A stretch of 64,000 bases of DNA. Origin: TA-21 sp035620895. Its GTDB lineage: Archaea; Thermoproteota; Nitrososphaeria; Nitrososphaerales; Nitrososphaeraceae. Below, piece after piece: positions 55,680 to 64,000 of the stretch (position 1 is the stretch's first letter; each line of letters opens with the position of its first letter). A model generated the notes under the pieces. The model was not told the DNA's origin. It was given only the letters and a program-made list of their open reading frames with translations, and did not search any database. The stretch spans positions 62,001 through 126,000 of the forward strand of contig DASPFY010000039.1 in the NCBI GenBank assembly GCA_035620895.1, written 5' to 3'. Made by a program: the position numbers and the translations under genes.

Positions 55680-56336
55680 TTGTCAATCACGTTTGAAATT
55701 TTAAAACCAATTATAGATTTCGTCATTTCATTCATATCTACTTTAGGCTACCCAGGAATTTTTTTATTAAGCGTTTTAGAAAGTGCACTGATTCCCATAC
55801 CAAGCGAGATCATTATGCCTTTTTCAGGTTTTCTGGTTAGCAACGGGACGTTTGAGCCTGTAAGTGTTGTACTTGCTGGTACTTTTGGAAATCTTGTTGG
55901 CTCAATCCTAACATATTACTTAGGAATAAAGGCGGGAAGGGCATTCATATTAAGATATGGAAAGTACATTTTGTTTAAGAAAAGTCATCTTGAATTTACC
56001 GAAGAGTTGTTCCAGAAATATGGTGATAAAATTTCATTCTTTTGTAGGCTGTTACCTGCAGTACGAACATATATATCTCTTCCGTGCGGCGTTGGTAAAA
56101 CTAATTTTGTTAAATTCTCAATCTACACATTTCTAGGATCACTCATCTGGAACTCAATGTTAACTTACGTTGGTATCATATTAGGGCATAATTGGGAAAA
56201 TATTGACAAATACGCAATATATCTTGATGTGGTGTCTGTCTGTGTTATAACAGGTTTCGTCATCTGGTTTTTTGTCAAGATTCGTAAGCGATCCAAGACT
56301 AATCAAAAAAGGGAAGTTTCACAAAGTGATAAATAA
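55680..56336 (+). CDS. DedA-family membrane protein
   Basis: 218 residues with about five membrane helices. Family signs are FLLSVLESALIPIPSEIIMPFSGFL near residue 25-50, GNLVGSILTYYLG, and RLLPAVRTYISLPCG (FxRxxPxxR region) near 125. DedA proteins are thought to flip lipids or maintain membrane potential. TTG start. It lies 71 bases after the tRNA. Confidence 0.88.
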   Translation: MSITFEILKPIIDFVISFISTLGYPGIFLLSVLESALIPIPSEIIMPFSGFLVSNGTFEPVSVVLAGTFGNLVGSILTYYLGIKAGRAFILRYGKYILFKKSHLEFTEELFQKYGDKISFFCRLLPAVRTYISLPCGVGKTNFVKFSIYTFLGSLIWNSMLTYVGIILGHNWENIDKYAIYLDVVSVCVITGFVIWFFVKIRKRSKTNQKREVSQSDK

Positions 56337-56420
56337 GAAAACTAAGTGTAGCGGAGAAAACTTCATTACTCTCAATAGATTCGTTTATTTGCAATATCTA
56401 ATTAACAATCTGCATTATTA

Positions 56421-56936
56421 ATGAATTTAGGTATAATATCCGATACTCATGATGACCTGCCAAGTCTAAAAAATGCGATAAAGAAATTTAATGAAAATAG
56501 AGTCAGCTATGTAATTCATGCTGGAGATTATGTTTTCCCCGGAGTAGTAAAGCAATTCAAACACCTGGATGGCAAATTGATAGGAGTACTTGGAAACAAT
56601 GACGGTGAAAAATTAGGATTGCTAAAAAATTTCCAAGAAATTGGTGGAGAGCTGCATGGAGAATTTTGTCACCTTGAATTAGATGAATTCAAAATTGCCA
56701 TATATCATGGAACCAGTAATAAATTGACCGAAGCTATTATCGCAAGTCAAATGTACGATTTGGTCATTCATGGACACACTCATAAGAAACGAGATGAAAA
56801 AATACGTGATACACTGGTACTAAACCCTGGTTGTGCACACAGAGAGTTTCCCAATATAGAAGGAAATATTGAAACAGAGCCATCGGTCATAATATTTGAT
56901 ACTACAAAGATTGACTATCAATTTGTCAAATTATGA
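56421..56936 (+). CDS. YfcE/MJ0936-type phosphodiesterase
   Basis: 171-residue metallophosphoesterase. Ligands: GIISDTHDD near 5, IHAGDYV near 35, LGNNDGEK near 57, IYHGTS near 93 and IHGHTHKK near 115. This matches MJ0936 and E. coli YfcE, which hydrolyse phosphodiesters in vitro. The physiological substrate is not known. ATG start. It is convergent with the IF5A gene. Confidence 0.88.
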   Translation: MNLGIISDTHDDLPSLKNAIKKFNENRVSYVIHAGDYVFPGVVKQFKHLDGKLIGVLGNNDGEKLGLLKNFQEIGGELHGEFCHLELDEFKIAIYHGTSNKLTEAIIASQMYDLVIHGHTHKKRDEKIRDTLVLNPGCAHREFPNIEGNIETEPSVIIFDTTKIDYQFVKL

Positions 56937-56997
56937 TTACATTAGATGATACTCTAGGCAGTAATTTCTTATTTCAATAATTTGACTTTAGACAAGA

Positions 56998-57390
56998 CTA
57001 GCTTTTTATTCTAGTTATTTTTACCCTTTCGAGAACTTTCCAATATTCAACCTCTGCTCCTTGCACAATTTTTTCTCGTATTTCATCTTCTAATGACGAA
57101 GTTTCAAACATTTCGAATGTTTCTAAATCCATTACTTGAAATATTTGTCCAGAGATGGAAATGATTTGACCATTTCTCTTGTCTATTAGTGGAACATCCA
57201 CACTAGCAGAAACAGGTGAAACGAGACTGTGCTTTGACCCATCGAATACTGATATTGCAGAAACTCTCGCTTTTGCTGAACCATGTTTTCCAGGCTTGCT
57301 ATGGTCATATGATACAATTCGACATGGTTCGTTATCAATAATTATATAGGAACCTACTTTTAGGCTCCCCAAATCCATCGGTTTGCTCAA
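56998..57390 (-). CDS. eif5a: Translation factor IF5A
   Basis: 130 residues with an N-terminal SH3-like domain containing the hypusine loop DHSKPGKHGSAKAR near residue 29-42 (modified Lys in KPGKHG) and a C-terminal OB fold. It relieves stalling at poly-proline and other difficult peptide bonds. TTG start at 57390. Deoxyhypusine synthase is not in the window. Confidence 0.95.
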   Translation of the reverse strand: MSKPMDLGSLKVGSYIIIDNEPCRIVSYDHSKPGKHGSAKARVSAISVFDGSKHSLVSPVSASVDVPLIDKRNGQIISISGQIFQVMDLETFEMFETSSLEDEIREKIVQGAEVEYWKVLERVKITRIKS

Positions 57391-57447
57391 TATTGGTCGA
57401 AAAAGTAGAAAATTGCTTCATATTTAACGGTTCTGATCAAAACCGCA

Positions 57448-58053
57448 TTATCTTAGTTTCTCCAAAATAGAGAAGCTTACAAGATTAGTTAGAGGAATCC
57501 CTTTTCTTGCAACATCCTTTCTTGTTTTTTCACAATAGTTTTGATCGCTCTGATGACTCTTTTTACCCTCAACTTCTAAAATTATGATATTGTCCGCATG
57601 TGGAAAAATAAATGGCAGTTTCTTGTTATTGATAAATTTCAGATTTCCTAAGTTTGCGCTTACGAGCATATCTCTCCTTGCTAAAATACCTGCAATATCT
57701 GTTAATTCGTGATTGTCCTGATCATATCTTGTATAGTAAATTGAGACATAACTTACCTTCTCATGATATTTTTCGAACAATTCCGTTTCATTACTAAAGA
57801 GGAAAAGAGAGCTGTTTGGGCGCCGATATCGTGAAATCCCATCAACAATTTTGTCAAGACCATCATATTTGACAAGAATGTAATGATTTGAATTATTCGG
57901 GAAATACGGCTTGCTTTCAAATGCAAATGTGGCCGTAGCGAAATACAAATCCTTAACAATGTCAGAATTCTTCCAATACTCTATCAAACTTTGAGCATTG
58001 TTATCTCTTGGATAGCATATGTATCCGCAAGATGCAATTGAACTATCACTCAA
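57448..58053 (-). CDS. Hypothetical protein, 201 residues
   Basis: A mixed alpha/beta protein (YILVKYDGLDKIVDGISRYRRPNSSLFLFSNETELFEKYHEKVSYV, then DNHELTDIAGILARRDMLVSANLGNLKFI). Single cysteine-containing segments; no membrane helix; no domain recognised. TTG start. Same strand as IF5A but 57 bases upstream of it. Confidence 0.5.
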   Translation of the reverse strand: MSDSSIASCGYICYPRDNNAQSLIEYWKNSDIVKDLYFATATFAFESKPYFPNNSNHYILVKYDGLDKIVDGISRYRRPNSSLFLFSNETELFEKYHEKVSYVSIYYTRYDQDNHELTDIAGILARRDMLVSANLGNLKFINNKKLPFIFPHADNIIILEVEGKKSHQSDQNYCEKTRKDVARKGIPLTNLVSFSILEKLR

Positions 58054-58156
58054 GTCTAGAATCGTAATTCAAGAGTATTATTTATACCATTTTTATTTTT
58101 GTCATTCAAGTCAGACTTTTGATAAAAAGTTAGAAATTCTAAACATTTACCTGTAT

Positions 58157-59026
58157 TCATTTTGTACTTTGTGCAGTATGCCATAATGCAGAGTCTGCAT
58201 TTTTGATTCTCGTCATATAGAACGGAATCATGATATAACATAAGCAGGTAGAAAGTGCCCCGAAAGGGTTTCTCATTGTGACACGGAAAAATTCTACAAG
58301 GGCAGTTTTTATGGAAAGATGATTATTTATCTCGTATCGAAGCTTTTTCAACTGATTGTGGCCATTAATTGCTCTAATTACCTGTGAAGAAAAATCAACA
58401 AACGTCTTGGCTGGTTTGAATAGAACAATTGCGTTTGGGTTAAAGACAACATCGTAACCCATTCCCAAAACTTTGCTTTGGATAAATAGATCTATAGCAA
58501 TTAGGCCTTCGGGGATAGTTATTTTTTTAGCAATATCAGAGCGTATAGATAAGGCTCTACCCATCACAGTATATTCAGATAGTTCTTTTTCTCTTACTGA
58601 TTCCAACCATTCATTGACAAAAATTGTACCCCTTGCAGGAATTCCTCGATCTGCAATCGGCTTTGGATTTGATGCACATATACCCACATTATTATTGATT
58701 TTGTCAACTAATTCCAAAGTACAATTTGGTTCTGGCATCACATCGGCATCATATAGGACAATTATTTCACCCGACGCATTTTGTATTATATTGTTCCAAG
58801 CGTTTGCCGCACCTTTCCTCATGTCATTATGAAGAAAGATAATCTTTTTTGAATGATTTTCCATAAATTGTTTAACGATGACTGGGGTATCATCAGTTGA
58901 ATCATCAGAGATTATGATTTCGACAAGGTCAATTGAATTTAGATCTGAAAAAATCACACTTTCCAAAACTGTTTTGATATTTAATTCTTCATTGTAAGAC
59001 GGAATCCCAATAGATACAGTAGTCAA
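58157..59026 (-). CDS. Glycosyltransferase family 2
   Basis: 289 residues. SIGIPSYNEELNIKTVLES near residue 5, IISDDSTDDTPVI near 39, and the DxD LYDADVMPE near 92 show a GT-A fold. The C-terminal 60 residues have a hydrophobic stretch (ALSTCLCYIMIPFYM) that may bind the membrane. The acceptor is unknown. TTG start. Divergent from the HemB-like gene. Confidence 0.82.
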   Translation of the reverse strand: MTTVSIGIPSYNEELNIKTVLESVIFSDLNSIDLVEIIISDDSTDDTPVIVKQFMENHSKKIIFLHNDMRKGAANAWNNIIQNASGEIIVLYDADVMPEPNCTLELVDKINNNVGICASNPKPIADRGIPARGTIFVNEWLESVREKELSEYTVMGRALSIRSDIAKKITIPEGLIAIDLFIQSKVLGMGYDVVFNPNAIVLFKPAKTFVDFSSQVIRAINGHNQLKKLRYEINNHLSIKTALVEFFRVTMRNPFGALSTCLCYIMIPFYMTRIKNADSALWHTAQSTK

Positions 59027-59152
59027 ACTCCTCTAATTTACAAAGTAACATATTTTACTCTTGATATACTTCGATTAAATAATGTATCATGATATCAATA
59101 TTTTACATTTGGTTAAATATGCATATATTTATAAAAAATCATAAATTAAGAA

Positions 59153-60067
59153 TTGACATCTCAGGATACCAATCGTAATCCCCTTTTGAAAACGAGTAAT
59201 TTGATTACTCCCATCATCATAGGAAAATCCACCATCTCTAATAATAGCGACCTTCTTGTTATGTCTGACAGGAACCTAATAGATAGACTTGACAAAATTC
59301 TAGCTTTAGAAATTAACAAGGTAATTATTTTTGGTACCCCCAAAATACATGATTCAAGGGGATCCCAAGCATGGAATAGTAAGGGGGTTGTTCAAAACAC
59401 AATAAGAACTATAAAAAGTAATTATGACAAAAAGATCGAGATAATTGCTGACGTCTGTGTTTGTCAGTATAATCTATCAGGCCATTGCGGAATAATAAAT
59501 CAAGATAACCAAGTAGATAACGACAAAACTTTAAAGATTATGTCAAAGATTTCCCTTAGTTATGCCGAGTCTGGCGCAGATATGGTTGCACCATCATCGA
59601 TGATGGATGGATTGGTACTGTCTATTAGGAACAATCTCGACATTAATGGATTCAGAAATACCAAAATAATGTCCTTTTCAAAACAGTTTTCCTGTCTTTA
59701 TTCTCCCTTTCGTTTGACCGCATTCAAGAAATTTTCAAAGATCGACAAATCCAACTATCAGATAGGATACTCTAATTCAAGAGAGATGTTGAGAAAAATA
59801 GAATTAGATTTACGTGAGGGAGCAGATATTATAACAATAAAGCCATCATTGGGTAATCTTGATTTGATAACCAGAATTGCTGATAGAGTCAGCTGTAAAA
59901 TAGCTGTGCAACACGTATCTGGCGAATATGAAATGCTAATGGCCGCTACTCGCAATAGACTCATAGAGGAACATGAATGGATTATAGGATATTTTACATC
60001 TATGATAAGAGCAGGAGTTAACTTGATAATATCATATGGAGCTGAGGATATAGCTGCCTCGATTTAG
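59153..60067 (+). CDS. Porphobilinogen synthase (HemB)-like protein, diverged
   Basis: 304 residues. The zinc-site DVCVCQYNLSGHCG, SYAESGADMVAPSSMMDG, the second Schiff-base Lys in TIKPSLGNLD, and VQHVSGEYEMLMAA identify HemB, which condenses two 5-aminolevulinates. The first Lys segment reads SFSKQFSCLYSPFR; relatives have SYSAK[YF]AS..YGPFRDA, so one residue is missing and the Lys position is uncertain. Other near-invariant positions also differ (CEY to CQY, PSD to PSS, MDGR to MDGL). It may be a low-activity or repurposed paralog. TTG start. No other heme genes are near. Confidence 0.75.
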   Translation: MTSQDTNRNPLLKTSNLITPIIIGKSTISNNSDLLVMSDRNLIDRLDKILALEINKVIIFGTPKIHDSRGSQAWNSKGVVQNTIRTIKSNYDKKIEIIADVCVCQYNLSGHCGIINQDNQVDNDKTLKIMSKISLSYAESGADMVAPSSMMDGLVLSIRNNLDINGFRNTKIMSFSKQFSCLYSPFRLTAFKKFSKIDKSNYQIGYSNSREMLRKIELDLREGADIITIKPSLGNLDLITRIADRVSCKIAVQHVSGEYEMLMAATRNRLIEEHEWIIGYFTSMIRAGVNLIISYGAEDIAASI

Positions 60068-60138
60068 GCCGTTAAATTCTTTTGTGCCAAAATGAACGAT
60101 TTGATGTCATATTTAAGATAATCTTGCTTCCATGGGTT

Positions 60139-60522
60139 TTACTTTAACTGGACAGCATTGATAATACCTACCTGACCAGGTCTTGATATTACTCTTGCCA
60201 AGCCTAATTCAGTTTCTATCACTGTGCCTTTAGTAATTACTCCTCTCCTTTCGTAGTCCTTATTAGCGGTGTTCTTGATAACTCTAAGTATTTTTAACTT
60301 TGTAGTTTTGTTCTCTTCCACATTTGAAACATTTGCTAATTCGACAGTTTTTAAAGCCGTCTTACTGTTATTGCCGCGTACTCTTCTTATCACTTTGACA
60401 TTACTTCCAGTAACCGCTTCATTTGGATATCTATCTATTTCGGACTTGCGTCTGCTCCGCATAGCGATTTTTCTGCCGCCGGTATACTTTCGACCGGATA
60501 GATTCTCTATAGATTTTTTCAT
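60139..60522 (-). CDS. rps8e: 30S ribosomal protein S8e
   Basis: About 127 residues from ATG 60522 (MKKSIENLSGRK); an upstream ATG at 60549 would add nine. SGRKYTGGRKIAMRSRRKSEIDRYPNEA and the C-terminal ELGLARVISRPGQVGIINAV are the S8e signature, with the middle TTKLKILRVIKN. Convergent with the HemB-like gene. Confidence 0.92.
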   Translation of the reverse strand: MKKSIENLSGRKYTGGRKIAMRSRRKSEIDRYPNEAVTGSNVKVIRRVRGNNSKTALKTVELANVSNVEENKTTKLKILRVIKNTANKDYERRGVITKGTVIETELGLARVISRPGQVGIINAVQLK

Positions 60523-60590
60523 GATTGCATAGAAGTGAAGTTGATCCATTTTATGAGGTTTACTATTAAGTAACCAAAGAGCAATAATAA

Positions 60591-61103
60591 TTATTTTAGA
60601 ATCATCTTGCTTTTGAGTATGTTGAGGTCATTTATCCCAAAATATTCTTGAAATTTTCTGCTTGTTCTATATATTTTCATTCTCCCCAACCGTTCCGATT
60701 CAATGAACGCATGAGCTCTCAGCTCTTTGAGATGCGTGTAAACTTGACTGCCTCGAATTTGAACTAGCCTTTTTGAGGTAATTGGTTGTTCATAAGCAAT
60801 AAATGATAAAGTTTTTAGTGCGCCGGCGGGGATTAGCGGCTGTTGAGCAAATCGCCTAATCAAAGGCATGTAGACAGGTTTTACTTGAAACACAAATTTA
60901 TCATCATCAAGTTGAGCGATTTCTAGGGCGGTCAAAACATTTCGTGTTTTTTTTATTAGTTCATGTAGTAATTTGACTACTTTTTCTTTAGAATTAATTC
61001 CAGCTGCCCTCATCAAGTCACTTATGGATAAGGGTCTACCGGCAGCATATAGGGCTGCTTCGATTCTGGCTGTAATTTCAGCGTCCGGAAGTGATTGAGG
61101 CAC
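60591..61103 (-). CDS. scpB: Segregation and condensation protein B (ScpB)
   Basis: 170 residues with two winged-helix domains: EITARIEAALYAAGRPLSISDLMRAAG and ALKTLSFIAYEQPITSKRLVQIRGSQVYTHLKEL. It acts with ScpA and an SMC ATPase in chromosome organisation. GTG start. It is 24 bases after scpA on the same strand. Confidence 0.9.
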   Translation of the reverse strand: MPQSLPDAEITARIEAALYAAGRPLSISDLMRAAGINSKEKVVKLLHELIKKTRNVLTALEIAQLDDDKFVFQVKPVYMPLIRRFAQQPLIPAGALKTLSFIAYEQPITSKRLVQIRGSQVYTHLKELRAHAFIESERLGRMKIYRTSRKFQEYFGINDLNILKSKMILK

Positions 61104-61127
61104 CTGTGTGAATGTAACTAAGCTTTG

Positions 61128-61811
61128 TTAATCAATGTTTTCGTTCAAAGTAATCAATATTTCTTCGTCTTTCTGCTCAACAAGTATTTTTCTTTTCATG
61201 GCAAGGTATAGCATGGCAATAAAGCATCTTACTATTTCAAGAGAATCCATCTTAACCGTAAGATTCTTGAATTCAACAGACTTATCGGCAGTTACGATAT
61301 CGAAGATCATATCCTCATAAGATTGCAAAATCTTCTCGAACTTCACCAAGTACTCATCAAAGTTGAATGTCTCCACAGATTCCAGATTGAGTTGATTCCG
61401 TCTTGGTTTTGGATTTGCCAGCCCATTTATCATGTTTTCAAGTACGTGCAATAATTCCTCTAGACTCACAGGATAAGTAGGTTCTATCCTAAACGGAATT
61501 TCAAGTGGCTTCAAATTTGGAATGGGTTGGATGTCAACATCTTCAACTCCCTTTTTAATTTTGGAGATTTTCTCTAGTCTCAGGATACTCTCTACCTTCA
61601 AACGATAGATTAGTGAGGATGACAATGCTGCGATCCCGCACATTCTTAGGTCTTTTTTTCCACTATTATTGATTAGTTTTAACAACATTTCTAATAGTAA
61701 TGAAAGATCAATTTCCCATACATCTTTCTTTGACAATACTGATGGATTGAAAAGTAAATCGAGTGGTGGTTGAGATATGCTTTTCTTGGTAGTTATGTCT
61801 GCTTCCGACAT
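61128..61811 (-). CDS. scpA: Segregation and condensation protein A (ScpA)
   Basis: 227-residue kleisin. The N-terminal PPLDLLFNP region, the WEIDLSLLLEMLLKLI helix and the C-terminal winged-helix EIVRCFIAMLYLAMKRKILVEQKDEEILI fit ScpA. The middle is helical and less conserved. It bridges SMC heads and binds ScpB. ATG start. No smc gene is in the window. Confidence 0.85.
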   Translation of the reverse strand: MSEADITTKKSISQPPLDLLFNPSVLSKKDVWEIDLSLLLEMLLKLINNSGKKDLRMCGIAALSSSLIYRLKVESILRLEKISKIKKGVEDVDIQPIPNLKPLEIPFRIEPTYPVSLEELLHVLENMINGLANPKPRRNQLNLESVETFNFDEYLVKFEKILQSYEDMIFDIVTADKSVEFKNLTVKMDSLEIVRCFIAMLYLAMKRKILVEQKDEEILITLNENID

Positions 61812-61956
61812 GTATGTCTACAATAGCGTCTAGTTAATATTAATTGGTATTGTCTAATAAAATTTAGATTTATAATAAAATTTTGTTCGGAAGATTGGAA
61901 AAACATTCAAAAGTCACTGTATTGTAAAATAAAAAAAGTGGAGAGTGTATATATCA

Positions 61957-62244
61957 ATGGCTACAAAGAAAGAGATAAGGGACAAGGAAAACCAGGAGAG
62001 GCTTGCAAATGCGATTAGCACCTTGGACAGTATAGCTAGGAACAATAATATTCAAAAAAATATTCGAAATATTGTAAGAGAGATCCTGACAGGAATAAAG
62101 GATGAAAAAAACGGATCTATTTCTGTTAGGGCGGCAAATACTATAAGTATGCTAGATAACGTGACTCAAAATCCGCAGATGCAATCTCATATACGGACCT
62201 TATTGTGGCAGGTCGTTTCAACGTTAGAGAGTATAAGAGAATAG
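61957..62244 (+). CDS. UPF0147 family protein
   Basis: 95 residues from ATG 61957 (GTG 61945 would add four). Helical repeats ISTLDSIARNNNIQKNIRNIVREIL and ANTISMLDNVTQNPQMQSHIRTLLWQVVS match the archaeal UPF0147 family, of unknown function. A Shine-Dalgarno-like GTGGAGAG is at 61939-61946. Confidence 0.85.
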   Translation: MATKKEIRDKENQERLANAISTLDSIARNNNIQKNIRNIVREILTGIKDEKNGSISVRAANTISMLDNVTQNPQMQSHIRTLLWQVVSTLESIRE

Positions 62245-62261
62245 GAAATTCAACCCTCAAA

Positions 62262-62405
62262 TCAAGAGGAATCAATATTCTTGGCTTGTTTTAATTGAGG
62301 TGGAAGTTTTTCAAGTTTATGAGTGGGATTAGCAAGATAATGTCTGGACGCACCTTCACCACTAAGCACAATATTACAATTAATACATTTGTATCTTATA
62401 GCCAA
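62262..62405 (-). CDS. 47-residue C2H2-type zinc-finger protein
   Basis: TTG at 62405 to TGA at 62262-62264. MAIRYKCINCNIVLSGEG then SRHYLANPTHKL gives C-x2-C, 12 residues, H-x6-H, followed by a proline/lysine tail. A compact CCHH metal site in so short a frame is unlikely by chance. It is convergent with the UPF0147 gene, 17 bases away. Confidence 0.5.
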   Translation of the reverse strand: MAIRYKCINCNIVLSGEGASRHYLANPTHKLEKLPPQLKQAKNIDSS

Positions 62406-62829
62406 TTACAATTATAGTTATACCTACATATCTAAAAAGATACTGAACAAAACATTCATTTTTGATCCGTGCTGGTCCATTCTAAGGTCACTGCTACCTT
62501 ACCTATGTCAATGTTGCTATTAGTATTAGCTTAACTGCAGCATCTTAAGATCATTAAGCTAATACTCTATTATTTGTCGCATCGAAATTCAAACTAATCC
62601 AAAGCGTAGGTCTGTTTGCCATTTATACTAATCTAGATATCCCAACTTAAACAAATGAAAGTCAGTGGGAAAAGTTATCAGGCGTGAGAGCGAGAGCCAT
62701 CATGTTTCAGAAAGTATGCAAAAAGGTACATTCTTACCAATATGAGGATCAGCAATATCAGCTCGGTTGATCTACTTGTCTTTAGCCCTATATTATGTAA
62801 ATCCGAATAGGAGATATATGGTTTCACAA
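62406..62829. other. Intergenic stretch with long inverted repeat
   Basis: 424 bases between the zinc-finger ORF and the 3' end of the aCPSF1 gene. It contains the 13-bp inverted repeat at 62522-62566 and no further ORF that I can support. Confidence 0.5.
62522..62566. repeat. Perfect 13-bp inverted repeat with 19-base loop
   Basis: AGTATTAGCTTAA (62522-62534) and TTAAGCTAATACT (62554-62566) are exact reverse complements around a 19-base loop. It lies about 260 bases beyond the aCPSF1 stop codon. It could be a structured RNA, a processing site or the trace of a small mobile element. Confidence 0.65.
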
Positions 62830-64000
62830 TTATCTCAACTTGATAATTTCTCTATTATCAGGAACAATAGATCTTATCTTGAATCTTGAGAAAATATTGC
62901 TGGCTACGTTTTCTGATTTAGATTTTTCACCATGATTGACCAATACTCTCTTTGGTTTTATTCTTGCAGTAAAATTCATTATCTGGTTAAAATCACTATG
63001 GCCACTAAATCCATCAATTTTCTGACTTGCACATTTAATTGGAATAACTTTAACCTTACCTTTTTCATCCAGCATACTGATCTCCATCAAACCGCCATCA
63101 ATGACGCGTCTTCCCAATGTTCCATTAATCTGGTAGGAAACAAATAGTATGTTATTTTTCTTGTCCGGCGCGATTTTCTTAAAGTATTCTACAGATGGAC
63201 CTCCTTCCAGCATCCCAGAGGTTGCCATTATGACACTTGGGTTTTCGTCGTTGAATACATCTTCCCTTCTTTCGTAGCCATTAACTACTGTAAAGTATTC
63301 TGATTGGAATGGATTCACACCGTTAGATACTGATTTTCTTACATCAAATCCAAGGTAATGTGCATAGGACATATGTATTGCACTGGCTTCAGATATCATT
63401 CCTTCGATAAAGACCGGTGCCTCCATAAGACGTCCTTCTCTCATTTCCTTATCTAGGACTAGCATTATTTCTTGGGCCCTTCCTACTGCAGGAACGGGAA
63501 TTAATACCTTTCCTCCAGATGACAATGTCTTATTAATAGCATCGGTAAAAGTTTTGTATACTACAGATTGATCTGGCATTATATCTACTGTGTTTCCATA
63601 TGTACTCTCGGTTATCAATGTCTCTACTCTGGGGTAAACAGAAACAGCGCTATCCAATAATTGGGTTCTGGCATACTTGTAATCTCCGGAATAAAGAATA
63701 TTGTGCGTCCCGAATACATTGATGTGTACCGTGGCACTTCCCATTATATGTCCAGCATTGTTGAAGGTCAAAGTGATATCAGGCGATATATCGGTAGGTT
63801 TCCCGTAAGGTAACGTTATACAGTGCTTGATAACTTCATTTACATCTCTTGTTTCGTATGGTAAAAATGTACCGTTGCTTTTAGAAATCTTTACTGAATC
63901 GTACTGTAGGAGAGTCATTAAAGGTAGTGTAGGTTCAGTACAATAAACAGGACCCTTATATCCAAACTTGAATAATGTAGGCAAAAATCCCTGATGATCA
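62830..64000 (-). CDS. Archaeal CPSF-type ribonuclease (aCPSF1/FttA), 5' part outside window
   Basis: Metallo-beta-lactamase/beta-CASP endonuclease. The frame is open to the window edge; the first visible residues, DHQGFLP, are the end of the HxHxDH motif, so the N-terminal KH domains and start lie outside. Visible: NNAGHIMGSA (motif III), LYSGDYKY (motif IV), beta-CASP parts VPAVGRAQEIMLVL and ATSGMLEGGPS, FSGHSDFNQI and a last VNHGEKSK. FttA cleaves transcripts and triggers transcription termination in archaea. Confidence 0.9.
   Translation of the reverse strand, partial: DHQGFLPTLFKFGYKGPVYCTEPTLPLMTLLQYDSVKISKSNGTFLPYETRDVNEVIKHCITLPYGKPTDISPDITLTFNNAGHIMGSATVHINVFGTHNILYSGDYKYARTQLLDSAVSVYPRVETLITESTYGNTVDIMPDQSVVYKTFTDAINKTLSSGGKVLIPVPAVGRAQEIMLVLDKEMREGRLMEAPVFIEGMISEASAIHMSYAHYLGFDVRKSVSNGVNPFQSEYFTVVNGYERREDVFNDENPSVIMATSGMLEGGPSVEYFKKIAPDKKNNILFVSYQINGTLGRRVIDGGLMEISMLDEKGKVKVIPIKCASQKIDGFSGHSDFNQIMNFTARIKPKRVLVNHGEKSKSENVASNIFSRFKIRSIVPDNREIIKLR

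Noticed and set aside
58056..58241. Minus-strand frame of 61 codons
   Set aside because: It overlaps the glycosyltransferase gene in another frame, has no motifs and looks like chance.
1..64000. CRISPR arrays, rRNA operons, insertion sequences with transposase
   Set aside because: No regularly spaced repeats, no rRNA-like sequence and no transposase-like protein was seen in the window.

Overview
This window is AT-rich archaeal DNA. The gene content points to the Nitrososphaerota (Thaumarchaeota, ammonia-oxidising archaea). Markers include RNA polymerase subunit RpoK with a long lysine-rich N-terminus, ribosomal proteins L2, S8e, S17e and L13e, hypusine-site IF5A, Cdc48, aCPSF1/FttA, ScpA/ScpB, a half-size CtaA/COX15, CofG/CofH, PurP, the archaeal AroA'/AroB' pathway, and many small winged-helix and zinc-ribbon proteins. 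Low GC together with mannosyl-3-phosphoglycerate synthase suggests a soil-type lineage such as Nitrosocosmicus; this is inference. TTG and GTG starts are very common, and several genes have a TATA box about 26 bases before the start codon (leaderless transcripts).

Layout. 1-10.5 kb: truncated HTH regulator, phosphoglycerate mutase, ATP synthase subunit F, a membrane glycosyltransferase, cofG-cofH (F420), then a one-carbon/purine block (purN, folD, 5-formyl-THF cyclo-ligase, convergent purD) and a SWIM/cyclophilin-like pair. 10.5-16.4 kb: rpoK, carA, carB and a phosphoesterase. 16.5-24 kb: THUMP protein, small regulators, a minus-strand group (Cgi121-like, MoaD-like, S17e, TatD, wHTH), an ACT-like protein and cdc48. 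24-34 kb: L2, nth, sulfur assimilation (cysH-sat and a SelD-related protein), HIT, HAD-like, CtaA, methyltransferase, CorA, Rieske protein. 34-45 kb: mpgS, membrane proteins, bifunctional nuclease family, purP, tatA, radical SAM, ABC-2 exporter. 45-50.5 kb: an accessory stretch with a frameshifted gene, a JAMM protein, a decayed zinc-ribbon gene, a PKD-like secreted protein, an orphan N4-type DNA methyltransferase and long gene-free DNA. 50.5-64 kb: AroB'/AroA', PII, CBS-zinc finger protein, L13e, tRNA-Met, DedA, phosphodiesterase, IF5A, glycosyltransferase, a diverged HemB, S8e, ScpB-ScpA, UPF0147 and truncated aCPSF1/FttA.

The most interesting observation is in carB. Its conserved N-terminal GEFDYSG segment is split by exactly 22 bases (12401-12422) that introduce a stop and a frameshift. 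The RNA around the insert can fold into a bulge-helix-bulge-like structure: a 10-pair outer exon-exon helix with one mismatch, a 4-bp central helix and a 3-base AAA bulge. Cutting after the second base of each loop restores the frame precisely. This looks like a minimal archaeal tRNA-type intron in a protein-coding gene. The carB start is also odd, with TTT where TTG would be expected. Other points are two decayed genes near 45-47 kb, a HemB with an altered active-site loop, a HAD-like protein without its nucleophile, a membrane protein with a duplicated WH/PPH motif, three unannotated small ORFs and several strong inverted repeats.
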